A stretch of 64,000 nt of DNA from Limimaricola hongkongensis DSM 17492 (GTDB lineage: Bacteria; Pseudomonadota; Alphaproteobacteria; Rhodobacterales; Rhodobacteraceae), in contig NZ_KK088650.1 of NCBI RefSeq assembly GCF_000600975.2, positions 62,001-126,000 on the forward strand. The letters are read 5' to 3'. A program made the translations under genes and the position numbers. This document shows, one piece after another, positions 8,203 through 15,846 of the stretch (position 1 is its first letter; every line of letters starts with the position of its first letter). A model generated the notes under the pieces. That model did no database searches. It worked only from the letters and a program-made list of their open reading frames with translations, and had not been told where the DNA came from.

Positions 8203-9036
8203 TCATTCGTTGTCGTCGTCGTGGCCCGTGCCCGAGCCTGTGCCCGTGCCGTCGTCGCGGTCGGTGATCAGCATCGCGCCCGGCGCGTGGCTGATGCACA
8301 GCGGCAGGCGCGCGCGCATCATCGCCACCTGCGGTGTCACCCCGCAGGCCCAGAACACCGGCAATTCGTCGCGGCCGACCGGCACCGCGCTGCCCCAGTC
8401 GGGGCGGTCGAGATCGATGCCGATCGCCGCCGGGTCGCCGACATGCAGCGGCGCGCCATGCGCCATCGGAAAGCGCGCGGTCAGGTCGCGCACCTCGTCG
8501 ATGCGGTCGCGGTGCACCGGGCGCATCGACACCACCACCGCGCCGCCGAACGGGCCCGCGGGGGTGGTCTCGATGGTGCTGCGATACATCGGCACGGTCA
8601 CGTCGCGCTCGATGTGGCGCATCGGGAACCCGGCCTTCAGAAGCGCCGCCTCCATGGTGAAGGAGCAGCCGATGGCAAAACCGACCATGTCGTCGCGCCA
8701 CAGATCCGAGATGTCGTGCGGCCGGTCGACCAGCGCGCCGTCGCGGTAGACGTGATAGAGCGGCACGTCGCGGCGCAGGTCGATGTCGCGCCCCAGCGCC
8801 GGAAATCCCGGATCGCCCGCAGCGCTCTGCCCCGCGAGCGGGCAGGGCACCGGGTTCAGCGCGCAGAATTCCTCGAAGGCGCGCGCCTCGGCCAGCGGCA
8901 TGATGGCGAGATTGCATTGCAGGCGGCCCGGCGCGAGCCCGGCGGTGTGCCCGCGATAGCCGCCGTCGCGGAAGACGCGGCGCAGGGCCTGCGGATCGAG
9001 CCCGGCGAGATCGGCGCGGCGAAGTGCGTCTGGCAT
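8203..9036 (-). CDS. DUF1445 family putative hydro-lyase (D-glutamate cyclase-like)
   Basis: The 277-residue protein matches the DUF1445/UPF0317 family: GYRGHTAGLAPGRLQCNLAI near the start, FAIGCSFTMEAAL at about 120-132, RPVHRDRID and the FWACGVTPQ motif near 230, with the SHAPGAMLITD ending. One family member, mitochondrial DGLUCY, converts D-glutamate to 5-oxo-D-proline; bacterial members are annotated as putative hydro-lyases. The first gene of the cluster, it has a strong AAAGGAGG ribosome site and lies divergent from a LysR gene. The C-terminal tail after residue 260 (GTGTGSGTGHDDDNE) is low-complexity and unlikely to be catalytic. Confidence 0.85.
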   Translation of the reverse strand: MPDALRRADLAGLDPQALRRVFRDGGYRGHTAGLAPGRLQCNLAIMPLAEARAFEEFCALNPVPCPLAGQSAAGDPGFPALGRDIDLRRDVPLYHVYRDGALVDRPHDISDLWRDDMVGFAIGCSFTMEAALLKAGFPMRHIERDVTVPMYRSTIETTPAGPFGGAVVVSMRPVHRDRIDEVRDLTARFPMAHGAPLHVGDPAAIGIDLDRPDWGSAVPVGRDELPVFWACGVTPQVAMMRARLPLCISHAPGAMLITDRDDGTGTGSGTGHDDDNE

Positions 9037-9082
9037 GGCGGTCCTCCTTTGGCCGACACGCTAGACAATTCGCCGCTATAAG

Positions 9083-9128
9083 ATCAAATCGTGATTTTCT
9101 GTAAGATGTGATCCAATAATTCGATCAC
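9083..9128. promoter_or_regulatory. Candidate LysR operator between divergent promoters
   Basis: The A/T-rich gap between the DUF1445 gene and the LysR gene holds two inverted repeats: ATCA/TGAT (9083-9086 and 9092-9095) and GTGATC/GATCAC (9108-9113 and 9123-9128, 9-base spacer). Paired dyads in a divergent gap are the usual layout of LysR recognition and activation sites. No footprint is known. Confidence 0.45.
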
Positions 9129-9175
9129 TTCGCTTTGCACCGCCGATCATCAGCCCCGCACAGGAGACCGCCGCC

Positions 9176-10039
9176 ATGACACTCGACCAGCTCAACACCT
9201 TCTTGTGGGTCGCGCGTCTGGGCGGCGTGCGGCGGGCCGCGCAGCAGATGAACCTGTCGCAGCCGGCGATCTCGGCGCGGATTTCGGGGCTGGAGGAGAC
9301 GCTGGGCGTGGCGCTGTTCACGCGCGGGCCGCGCGGCGTGACGCTGACCCGGCAGGGGGTCTTGCTGCGCAACCATGCCGAGCAGATCGCCGCGTCGGTC
9401 GAGCGCATCCGCGCCGAGATCGTGCCACCCGCGAGCCTGTCCTCGCTGCTTCGGATCGGCGCCGCCGAAACCATCGTGCAGACTTGGCTTCCGGCCTTTC
9501 TGAGCCGCCTGAACGCCACCTATCCCAAGCTCAAGATCGAGGTGATGGTCGACATCTCGATCAACCTGCGCGAGGCGCTGCTCGACCGGGCGCTCGATCT
9601 GGCGCTGCTGATGGGGCCGGTCTCCGAATACAGCGTCGACAATATCGAGCTGCCCAAGGTGTCGCTGGCATGGTACCGCCCGGTGGCCATGACCGAGCCC
9701 GACATCTCGCAGGTGCCGGTGATCACCTACAACCGGCAGTCGCGGCCGCATCGCCACCTCGCGGCGGAGCTTTATGCACGCCACGGTGGCACGGCGCAGA
9801 TCTTTCCGTCGAACTCGCTCTCGACCGCGATCGAGATGGTCGCCGCCGGTCTCGGCGTCGGGGTGATGCCCGAGGTGCTCGGGCGGCGTCACGTGGCGGC
9901 GGGCCGGATCGTGGAGTTCGACCCCGGCTGGCGGCCCGACGCGCTGCAATTCTCGGCCTCCTTCATCGGCGACACCGAGGACGCGCTCGTGCAGGGCGCG
10001 GCGCGGTTGGCGCGCGAGGTGGCCGTCGACTACGGCTGA
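9176..10039 (+). CDS. LysR family transcriptional regulator of the TRAP/DUF1445 cluster
   Basis: The 287-residue protein has the LysR helix-turn-helix at residues 3-60 (LNTFLWVARLGGVRRAAQQMNLSQPAISARI) and a substrate-binding domain from about residue 88. The ATG follows CAGGAGA. Divergent placement next to the DUF1445-dctPQM-DUF2848-amidase genes suggests it controls them and senses the imported compound or a breakdown product. The effector-binding part contains NSLSTAIEMVAAGLGVGVMPEVLG, the typical end of a LysR effector domain. Target and ligand are inferred from position only. Confidence 0.9.
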   Translation: MTLDQLNTFLWVARLGGVRRAAQQMNLSQPAISARISGLEETLGVALFTRGPRGVTLTRQGVLLRNHAEQIAASVERIRAEIVPPASLSSLLRIGAAETIVQTWLPAFLSRLNATYPKLKIEVMVDISINLREALLDRALDLALLMGPVSEYSVDNIELPKVSLAWYRPVAMTEPDISQVPVITYNRQSRPHRHLAAELYARHGGTAQIFPSNSLSTAIEMVAAGLGVGVMPEVLGRRHVAAGRIVEFDPGWRPDALQFSASFIGDTEDALVQGAARLAREVAVDYG

Positions 10040-10240
10040 CCGGAGGCATGGCCGTGTCGCCGGGCGGCTCGGACATGGCGCCGGGAGGCGGGGCCTTTCG
10101 CTCGCAAGGCGCGCCGTGACGGGTGGGAAGCCCGGCGCGGCGCGAATATTGCCTTGATGTCAAGGACGGGTTTTTGCACCTTCGCGCAAGCCCGAGTCGG
10201 GTGTGAACACCCGCCCCGGATGGCCGGGGCAGGGGCGCGC

Positions 10241-10317
10241 GGTCCCATAGCTCAACTGGATAGAGCAGCCGACTTCTAATCGGCAGGTTCGGGGTTCGAG
10301 TCCTCGTGGGACCGCCA
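10241..10317 (+). tRNA. tRNA-Arg(UCU)
   Basis: A complete 77-base cloverleaf: acceptor arms GGTCCCA and TGGGACC, D-arm AGCTCAACTGGATAGAGC, anticodon stem GCCGA/TCGGC closing the loop CTTCTAA (anticodon TCT), T-arm GGTTCGAGTCC, discriminator G and an encoded CCA (10315-10317). It decodes AGA, a rare codon at this base composition. No integrase or duplicated 3' end was seen downstream, so it does not appear to be used as an attachment site here. Confidence 0.97.
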
Positions 10318-10351
10318 TCTTTTCACGACATCTCTGGCCGACGCCCGGATC

Positions 10352-10564
10352 TCAGCCCTTTTTCTGCAGGCGCGCGGCGCGCAGCGCGGCGGTCTTGGCG
10401 CTGCGGCTGGCGGCTTCGGCGTCGAGGATCTCGCGCGCGGCGCGGGTCGTGATGTCGCCCTTGGTCTCGGGGGCGGCGGCGGGCGCGGGGCGCGGCGCGG
10501 CGGTGCCGGCGGCGCGGTTCATGCGGGCTTCGAGATTGGCGAAGGTGGTTTCAAGGGCATTCAT
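10352..10564 (-). CDS. Small hypothetical protein, alanine-rich and helical
   Basis: The 70-residue protein starts MNALETTFANLEARM, passes through a proline/alanine linker (residues 23-32) and ends in a charged helix rich in Ala, Arg and Glu. An AAAGGACG ribosome site precedes the ATG. It has no signal peptide, cysteines or known motif. It lies convergent with the tRNA gene and divergent from a beta-barrel-like gene. I do not recognise the family; codon use and ribosome site favour a real gene. Confidence 0.55.
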   Translation of the reverse strand: MNALETTFANLEARMNRAAGTAAPRPAPAAAPETKGDITTRAAREILDAEAASRSAKTAALRAARLQKKG

Positions 10565-10792
10565 TCAAAGCGTCCTTTGGTCGGTTGAGCGAGGCGCCGC
10601 AGCGACGTGCCGGGGCGCCGCCCTGCCATCATGCAACCTATACCGGCCAAGACGTTCGGCAAGCTCTCGCGCATGCGCGGGCGGGCGCGCCCAAAAGCGG
10701 ATCTGCGCGCGAATAGGGCTGTGGCCGCGCCCCGGCCCGGTGTAGAACCGGCCCCGCAAACGGCACCAAGACCAATCAACGGGACAGAGCAG

Positions 10793-11515
10793 ATGATCAC
10801 ACGGGCAATCATGGCGGCGGCATTCGGCCTCGTCGCGGCAGGGGCGCAGGCGCAGGGCTTTGCCGGCGGCGTGCTTTCGGTCGAAACCTCGGCCTTCTTC
10901 GAAGAGGGCGATATCGGCTACACGACCTATGCGGGCGGGCTGCAATTCGACATCGGCGCGGGCTTCGGCGTCGAGGCCGATCTCGCCTCCTACGGGTTTT
11001 CGGGCTTTGGCTCGGATGGCAGCAACGCGACGCTGCACGCGATCTTCGACATCGGCCCGCTGATGGTGCTGGGCGATACCAGCGTCGGCGCCTTCGTCGG
11101 CCGCGACGGCTATGACGACGGCGATTCCACGATCTTCGGGATCGAGGGCAAGGGCGAGCTTTACGGCCTGCGCAGCGAGGCCTATCTCGCGCGGCATGAC
11201 GGCGATCTGGGCGAGATCACCCTGGCCGGCCTGGGCGCGCGCTATGACATCACGCATGACATCTATGCCATGGGCGATCTCGGCCTGGCCGATGGCGGCG
11301 GCGAGGGCGAATTGCTGCGCGCGGCGCTGGGCGGCGGCTACCGCATCGATGGCGGCCCGCGGCTGTGGGGCGAGCTGGGCCGGATCGAGGCGGATGACGA
11401 TGCCTTCACCGGCGACGAGACCTATCTCGCCATCGGGGCCGAGATCGGCTTCGGTCCCAATGCGGGCACCACCTTCGGCAGCCGCAGCCTGTTCGACATA
11501 GTGCCGGGGCTGTGA
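10793..11515 (+). CDS. Predicted outer-membrane beta-barrel protein, unknown family
   Basis: From ATG 10793 (240 residues) the protein has a signal peptide (MITRAIMAAAFGLVAAGAQA, cleavage before QGF). It is followed by alternating polar/apolar strands with many Gly, Tyr and acidic residues, the pattern of a small outer-membrane barrel. The open frame extends upstream to 10607, but that part is Arg/Pro-rich and unlike secreted protein. Calcium-binding-like acidic runs (DGYDDGDS) occur in loops. A signal sequence, barrel-like periodicity and lack of cysteines support an envelope location; no function can be given. It ends 4 bases before the convergent hydrolase gene. Confidence 0.65.
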   Translation: MITRAIMAAAFGLVAAGAQAQGFAGGVLSVETSAFFEEGDIGYTTYAGGLQFDIGAGFGVEADLASYGFSGFGSDGSNATLHAIFDIGPLMVLGDTSVGAFVGRDGYDDGDSTIFGIEGKGELYGLRSEAYLARHDGDLGEITLAGLGARYDITHDIYAMGDLGLADGGGEGELLRAALGGGYRIDGGPRLWGELGRIEADDDAFTGDETYLAIGAEIGFGPNAGTTFGSRSLFDIVPGL

Positions 11516-11519
11516 CCGG

Positions 11520-12329
11520 TCAGGGCGCGGCCTGGTCCGCGCCCGCATGCCCCGTCGCGCGCAGGAATTGCGCGACATGGGCGGCCCAGTCTTCGGGCCG
11601 CTCGGCCGGGGCGAGATGGCCCGCGCGACGGATGATCTCGAACCGCGCGCCGGGGACCAGCTCCACGGTTTCGCGCATCAGGTCGGCGGGCACGGAGCGG
11701 TCCTCGGACCCCGCGAGGCCCAGCACCGGCAGGCGCAGCCCCGACACGGGCGTCCAGAAATCGGTGCCCGAAACGGCAGCACTGGCGCCCACATAGCCTT
11801 CGATCGCGGTGCCGGTCAGCACCCGGCGCGCCCGCGCCGCCACCGGGCCGTGGCGCGCGTCCCGCCCGAGCCAGCGGTCGAGCACGGCGTCGGCCTGCGC
11901 CGCGATCCCGGCGCGGCGGATCGCGGCGATCCGCTCGTCCCAGAGCTTCGGCGTGCCGATCTTGGCCGCGGTGTTCGACAGAACCAGCCCGCGCACGAGG
12001 TCGAGCCGCTTGACCGCCAGCCCCTGCGCCACCATCCCGCCGAGCGACAGCCCGGCGAACACCGTGTCGCGCAGGCCGTGCGCCTCGATCACCGCCTCGG
12101 CGTCGGAAATCATCTGCCCCATGGCATAGGGGGCCTCGGGCGCGTCCGAGCCGCCATGGCCGCGCAGGTCGTAGCGCAGCACCCTCACGTCGCCCGGCAA
12201 GAGCGGCAGCACCGCGTCCCACAACGTCATGTCCATGCCGAGCCCATGCGCCAGCACCAGCGCGGGCGCGCCTTCGGGTCCCTCGATCCGGGTGGCGAGG
12301 CGGCAGCCGTCGCGCGCCGTGACGATCAC
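11520..12329 (-). CDS. Alpha/beta hydrolase, 3-oxoadipate enol-lactonase-like
   Basis: The 269-residue protein has the alpha/beta-hydrolase layout of PcaD: oxyanion motif AHGLGMD (about 28-34), RYDLRGHGGSD (52-62), nucleophile Ser95 in GLSLGG and the catalytic His in RRAGHLAPAERP near the C terminus. PcaD opens 3-oxoadipate enol-lactone in the beta-ketoadipate pathway, but no other pca gene is present, so a different ester or lactone is possible. It starts at GTG 12329, overlapping the upstream stop by 4 bases. It is last in a four-gene overlapping unit with a dehalogenase, another hydrolase and a PLP enzyme. Confidence 0.82.
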   Translation of the reverse strand: MIVTARDGCRLATRIEGPEGAPALVLAHGLGMDMTLWDAVLPLLPGDVRVLRYDLRGHGGSDAPEAPYAMGQMISDAEAVIEAHGLRDTVFAGLSLGGMVAQGLAVKRLDLVRGLVLSNTAAKIGTPKLWDERIAAIRRAGIAAQADAVLDRWLGRDARHGPVAARARRVLTGTAIEGYVGASAAVSGTDFWTPVSGLRLPVLGLAGSEDRSVPADLMRETVELVPGARFEIIRRAGHLAPAERPEDWAAHVAQFLRATGHAGADQAAP

Positions 12330-13300
12330 GTCGCCCGCTCCAGCGCGCGCGCGAATATCGGCGCGTCGACATTGCCGCCCGTCGCCACCGCGATCACCGT
12401 GTCGCCCTGCGCCGCCTCGGGGCGGAACAGCGCCGCCGCCAGCGCCACGGCGCCGCCCGGCTCGATCACGATCTTCAGGTGGCGGAAGGCGAGCGCCATG
12501 GCGCGCAGCACCTCGTCCTCGGTGACGACGAGGCCGGGGCCGCAGAGCCGCTTCAGGATCGGGAACGTGATGTCGCCCGGCTGCGGCGTGATGATGGCGT
12601 CGCAGATCGACCCGTTCAGCCGGTCGTTGCGCCGGATCTCACCGGCGGCGAGGCTGCGCGCGGTGTCGTCGAAGCCATCGGGTTCGCAGGGGCGCACCCG
12701 CAGGCCCGGCGCCTCGGCCTCCAGCGCCAGAGCGATCCCGGCGGTCAGCCCGCCACCGCCGCAGCAGACCAGCACATCGGCCTCGGCCACGCCCAGATCG
12801 GCGGCCTGTTCGGCGATCTCCAGCCCCGCCGTGCCCTGTCCCGCGATCACCAGCGGCGCGTCGAAGGGTTTGACCAGCGTCAGGCCGCGCTTTTCGGCCA
12901 GCGCCGCGCCCATGGCGTCGCGGTCGTCGGTCTCGCGGTCGAAATGCACGATTTCGGCGCCCAGCGCGCGGGTGCCGTCGACCTTGGCGCGCGGCGCATC
13001 CTTGGGCATCAGGATCACCGCCGGGATGCCGTGTTCGCGCGCCGCATGCGCCACGCCCTGCGCGTGGTTGCCCGACGAGAACGCGATGACGCCGCGCGCG
13101 CGGCGTTCCTCGGGGATGGCCGAGATCGCGGACCAGCCGCCGCGCGCCTTGAACGACCCGGTGACCTGCAGGCATTCGGCCTTGACCAGAACGCGCCGCC
13201 CGGCCACCGCGTCGAGCGCCGGAGAGGACAGGATCGGCGTGCGCCGCAGGTGTGTGCCGATACGCGCGCGCGCGGCGCGGATCATGTCGATGTCGCTCAA
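12326..13300 (-). CDS. PLP-dependent threonine/serine dehydratase family protein
   Basis: The 324-residue protein is a fold-type II PLP enzyme: Lys51 in TGSFKARG forms the Schiff base, SSGNHAQGVA (about 75-84) contacts the cofactor carboxylate, and CCGGGGLTAG (about 179-188) binds the phosphate. There is no C-terminal regulatory ACT domain, so it resembles catabolic threonine dehydratase, serine racemase or hydroxyaspartate dehydratase rather than biosynthetic IlvA. It overlaps both neighbours by 4 bases. Within the unit it could deaminate a beta-hydroxy amino acid produced or used by the flanking hydrolases. The exact substrate is undetermined. Confidence 0.87.
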   Translation of the reverse strand: MSDIDMIRAARARIGTHLRRTPILSSPALDAVAGRRVLVKAECLQVTGSFKARGGWSAISAIPEERRARGVIAFSSGNHAQGVAHAAREHGIPAVILMPKDAPRAKVDGTRALGAEIVHFDRETDDRDAMGAALAEKRGLTLVKPFDAPLVIAGQGTAGLEIAEQAADLGVAEADVLVCCGGGGLTAGIALALEAEAPGLRVRPCEPDGFDDTARSLAAGEIRRNDRLNGSICDAIITPQPGDITFPILKRLCGPGLVVTEDEVLRAMALAFRHLKIVIEPGGAVALAAALFRPEAAQGDTVIAVATGGNVDAPIFARALERAT

Positions 13301-14139
13301 GCCTCGTCTCCCCTTGCGGCGCGGCAGCGCGCCAGCCAGTCGTTCAATGCCGCGAGCGCCTGCGGTTCGTCAAGGAACGGCACGTGACCGCGGCCCGGCA
13401 CTTCGGCAAAGATCATCTCGGGGTTGCGTTCGCGCATCCGTGCGGCGGTGTCGGCGCTCAGAAGTTCGGAATTCGCGCCGCGGATCAACGCCGTGGGCAG
13501 GGTCGTGGTCGCGTCGAAGAGCGGCCAGAGATCGGGGGCGGGCTGCACCGCGCCGCCCAGCACCGCGTTGCGCAGCCGCGCGTCGTAGCGCAGCTTCAGC
13601 CCCTCTGGCGTCTCCTCGTACTGGCCGCGCACCTCCGCCAGCCAGCGGTCATGCGGCACGCCCTCGAAGCCGGTCCACGCGCGGGCGCGGGCGCGGGCCG
13701 CCGCCTCCCATGTCGGCTCGCGCGGCGGCAGGCCGAGATAGCCCTTGATCGTCTCCAATCCTGCGGGCGCGATCTCGGGGCCGATATCGTTGAGCGCCAC
13801 GCCCGAAAGCCGGTCGCGCGCGGTCGCGGCCAGCACCATCGCGATCAGCCCGCCACGCGAGGTGCCGAGGATCGCGGCCCGCCGCAGCCCGAGATGATCC
13901 ATCAACGCCAGCACGTCGCGCGCCTCCTGCGCGACCGTGTAGGTCGAGGGATGGGCCCAGTCCGACCGACCCCGCCCGCGATAATCGGGCCGGATCAGCC
14001 GGACGCCGCCCAGATGCGGCGCCACGTGGTCGAAATCGGCGGCGTTGCGGGTCAGGCCGGGCAGGCACAGGACCGCCATCCCCGTGCCTTCATCGAGATA
14101 ATGCAGCCCGGTGCCGTCCTCGGCCTCAAGCCGGGGCAT
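13297..14139 (-). CDS. Alpha/beta hydrolase
   Basis: The 280-residue protein has the fold's landmarks: LCLPGLTRN (24-32) for the oxyanion hole, RPDYRGRGRSD (50-60), nucleophile Ser94 in LGTSRGG and the catalytic His in VPGRGHVPFLDEP close to the end. It belongs to the broad group that includes epoxide hydrolases, haloalkane dehalogenases and esterases. A serine nucleophile argues against the first two, so an ester, thioester or C-C bond is more likely. It overlaps the dehalogenase gene by 14 bases and the PLP enzyme gene by 4, indicating one transcript. Confidence 0.85.
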   Translation of the reverse strand: MPRLEAEDGTGLHYLDEGTGMAVLCLPGLTRNAADFDHVAPHLGGVRLIRPDYRGRGRSDWAHPSTYTVAQEARDVLALMDHLGLRRAAILGTSRGGLIAMVLAATARDRLSGVALNDIGPEIAPAGLETIKGYLGLPPREPTWEAAARARARAWTGFEGVPHDRWLAEVRGQYEETPEGLKLRYDARLRNAVLGGAVQPAPDLWPLFDATTTLPTALIRGANSELLSADTAARMRERNPEMIFAEVPGRGHVPFLDEPQALAALNDWLARCRAARGDEA

Positions 14140-14815
14140 CGGCGAACTCGGCCAGATGGGTGAGATCGGGCAGCACGTGGGTGGGCCGCGACCAGAGCCG
14201 GTCGCGTGGCTCGCCGCTGCGGTTCACCCATGCGGTGGTGAAGCCATAGCCGGTGGCGCCCGCCACGTCCCAGAAGTTGGAGCTGACGAACAGCACCTCC
14301 TGCTTTTGGCAGCCGAACCGCTCCAGCACGAGGTCGTAGACCCTCGGATCGGGCTTGTAGACGCCCGCCTCTTCGGCCGAGAGCACCGCGTCGAGGCTGT
14401 CTGCGATGCCGGCGGATGTCACCGCGCTGTCGAGCATTTTGGGCGAGCCGTTCGACAGGATCGCGACGTTGCGATTCTTGGCCTTCAGGTCGGCCAGGAC
14501 CTCGCGCGCCTCCGGGTAGGCGGGCAGCGTGTCGTAAAGCGCCAGCAGCCGGGCGCGCAGGTCCGGGTCCGACAGCCCGGATTTTTCGAGCGTCCAGGTC
14601 AGCGCGTCGGCGGTGACATGCGCGAAATCGACATGGTTGCCGCTGATCGTGCGCAGCCATGTGTATTCGAGCTGCTTGATGCGCCAGTCGCGCGAGACCG
14701 TCTCCCAGTTTTCCGCCAGGGCTTCGCCGCCCGGCTCGGCGCTGGCGATGCGGGCGGCGCCCGCCACGTCGAAGATCGTGCCATAGGCGTCGAAGACGAT
14801 GGTGCTGATGGTCAT
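14126..14815 (-). CDS. (S)-2-haloacid dehalogenase, type II HAD family
   Basis: The 229-residue protein matches L-2-haloacid dehalogenases residue by residue: nucleophile Asp9 in VFDAYGT, a halide-cradle arginine at 45 in SRDWRIKQLEYTW, Ser121-Asn122 in ILSNGSP, Lys154 in VYKPDPRVY, and Ser178, Asn180 and Asp183 in VSSNFWDVAGA. The family converts 2-haloalkanoates to 2-hydroxyalkanoates with inversion, in the cytosol. Size is typical. It is the first gene of the four-gene unit and faces the FKBP gene across a 177-base divergent gap. Natural substrates of such enzymes in marine Rhodobacterales may be haloacids, but this is not shown by the sequence. Confidence 0.9.
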   Translation of the reverse strand: MTISTIVFDAYGTIFDVAGAARIASAEPGGEALAENWETVSRDWRIKQLEYTWLRTISGNHVDFAHVTADALTWTLEKSGLSDPDLRARLLALYDTLPAYPEAREVLADLKAKNRNVAILSNGSPKMLDSAVTSAGIADSLDAVLSAEEAGVYKPDPRVYDLVLERFGCQKQEVLFVSSNFWDVAGATGYGFTTAWVNRSGEPRDRLWSRPTHVLPDLTHLAEFADAPA

Positions 14816-14992
14816 GAAATCCCCCTTGTCAGGGCGAGGCTGGCATGCCCCGCCTCCTAGGGAAAGACTTCTGGGGGCGATCGGGTTGCGAACAGCGCCA
14901 AGGCTTCCTACCTAGGGCGTGACCCAAGAGGAGCACCCGCAAGCGGCGGCCTCCGGAAATTCACCCTACGATCCCAGCTCAAGGAGAGGCTC

Positions 14993-15427
14993 ATGACGCA
15001 AGTCAAGCAGGGCGACACCGTGCGCATCCATTACACCGGCACTCTGAATGACGGCCAGACCTTCGATTCGAGCGAAGGCCGCGAGCCGCTCGAATTCCAG
15101 GTCGGCTCCGGCCAGATCATCCCCGGTCTCGACAACGCCATGCCCGGCATGGAAGTCGGCGAGAAGAAGACCGTCGAGGTCGCCTGCGACAACGCTTATG
15201 GCCAACCCGACCCGAACGCGCGCCAGGCCGTGCCGCGCGATTCGATCCCGGCCGACATCCCGGTCGATCCGGGCACCCGCCTGCAGATGCAGACCCCGCA
15301 GGGCCAGGTCGTGCCGGTGACCGTCATGGAAGCCACCGAGGAGCAGGTCGTGCTCGACGCGAACCACCCGCTCGCTGGTCAGGATCTGACCTTCAACGTC
15401 GAGCTGGTCGGCGTCGACCCGGCCTGA
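14993..15427 (+). CDS. FKBP-type peptidyl-prolyl cis-trans isomerase, SlyD-like
   Basis: The 144-residue protein starts with the split-FKBP pattern VRIHYTGTLNDGQTFDSSEG and GQIIPGLDNAMPGMEVGEKK, followed by NAYGQPDP and an insert-in-flap region as in SlyD/FkpA-type cytosolic isomerases. It lacks the His/Cys-rich metal-binding tail of E. coli SlyD. It has no signal peptide, so it should help fold cytosolic proteins. AAGGAGAGG precedes the ATG, and a strong terminator follows 24 bases after the stop, so it is probably transcribed alone. Confidence 0.92.
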   Translation: MTQVKQGDTVRIHYTGTLNDGQTFDSSEGREPLEFQVGSGQIIPGLDNAMPGMEVGEKKTVEVACDNAYGQPDPNARQAVPRDSIPADIPVDPGTRLQMQTPQGQVVPVTVMEATEEQVVLDANHPLAGQDLTFNVELVGVDPA

Positions 15428-15451
15428 GCCGCGACATCATGTTCGGGAAAA

Positions 15452-15485
15452 GGCCCCGGCAGCACCCGCTGCCGGGGGCCTTTTT
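15452..15485 (+). terminator. Intrinsic terminator of the FKBP gene
   Basis: GGCCCCGGCAGC (15452-15463) pairs with GCTGCCGGGGGCC (15468-15480) with one bulged G, a 4-base loop and a T5 tract (15481-15485). Stem, loop and T run are all as expected for Rho-independent termination. Confidence 0.9.
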
Positions 15486-15522
15486 CATGTGAAACCCGGC
15501 ACGAAAGAGCCTAAGGGGGCGC

Positions 15523-15846
15523 ATGCAGAGCCTGACCCTTTACCTCCTCGCGGCGCTTTTCGAGATTTCCGGCTGTTTCGCGGTCTGGGCGTGGTGGCGC
15601 GCCGGGGCCTCGATGCTGTGGCTGGCGCCCGGCGCCGCGGCGCTGGCGGGCTTCGCGTTGTTGCTGGCGTTCAGCCCCGCCGCCTTCGCGGGCCGCGCCT
15701 TCGCCGCCTATGGCGGGGTCTACATCGCCGCCTCGCTGGGCTGGCTCTGGGTCGTGGAGGGGCAGCGCCCCGACCGGTTCGACGCGGGCGGGGCGCTCGT
15801 GTGCCTGATCGGCGCGGCGCTGATCCTGTGGGGGCCGCGCGGTTAG
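15523..15846 (+). CDS. YnfA family (UPF0060) membrane protein
   Basis: The 107-residue protein has four hydrophobic helices and the YnfA signature: [19 protein letters not shown] at the start, [26 protein letters not shown] in the second half and a short final helix. The family resembles small multidrug-resistance transporters, and its function is unsettled. It sits in the inner membrane. Its stop overlaps the stop of the convergent glyoxalase-fold gene by 4 bases, leaving no room for a terminator. Confidence 0.92.
   Translation: MQSLTLYLLAALFEISGCFAVWAWWRAGASMLWLAPGAAALAGFALLLAFSPAAFAGRAFAAYGGVYIAASLGWLWVVEGQRPDRFDAGGALVCLIGAALILWGPRG

Noticed and set aside
10154-10182. Promoter of the tRNA-Arg gene at TTGATG
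   Set aside because: A TTGATG hexamer is present, but no acceptable -10 hexamer occurs 16-18 bases downstream.
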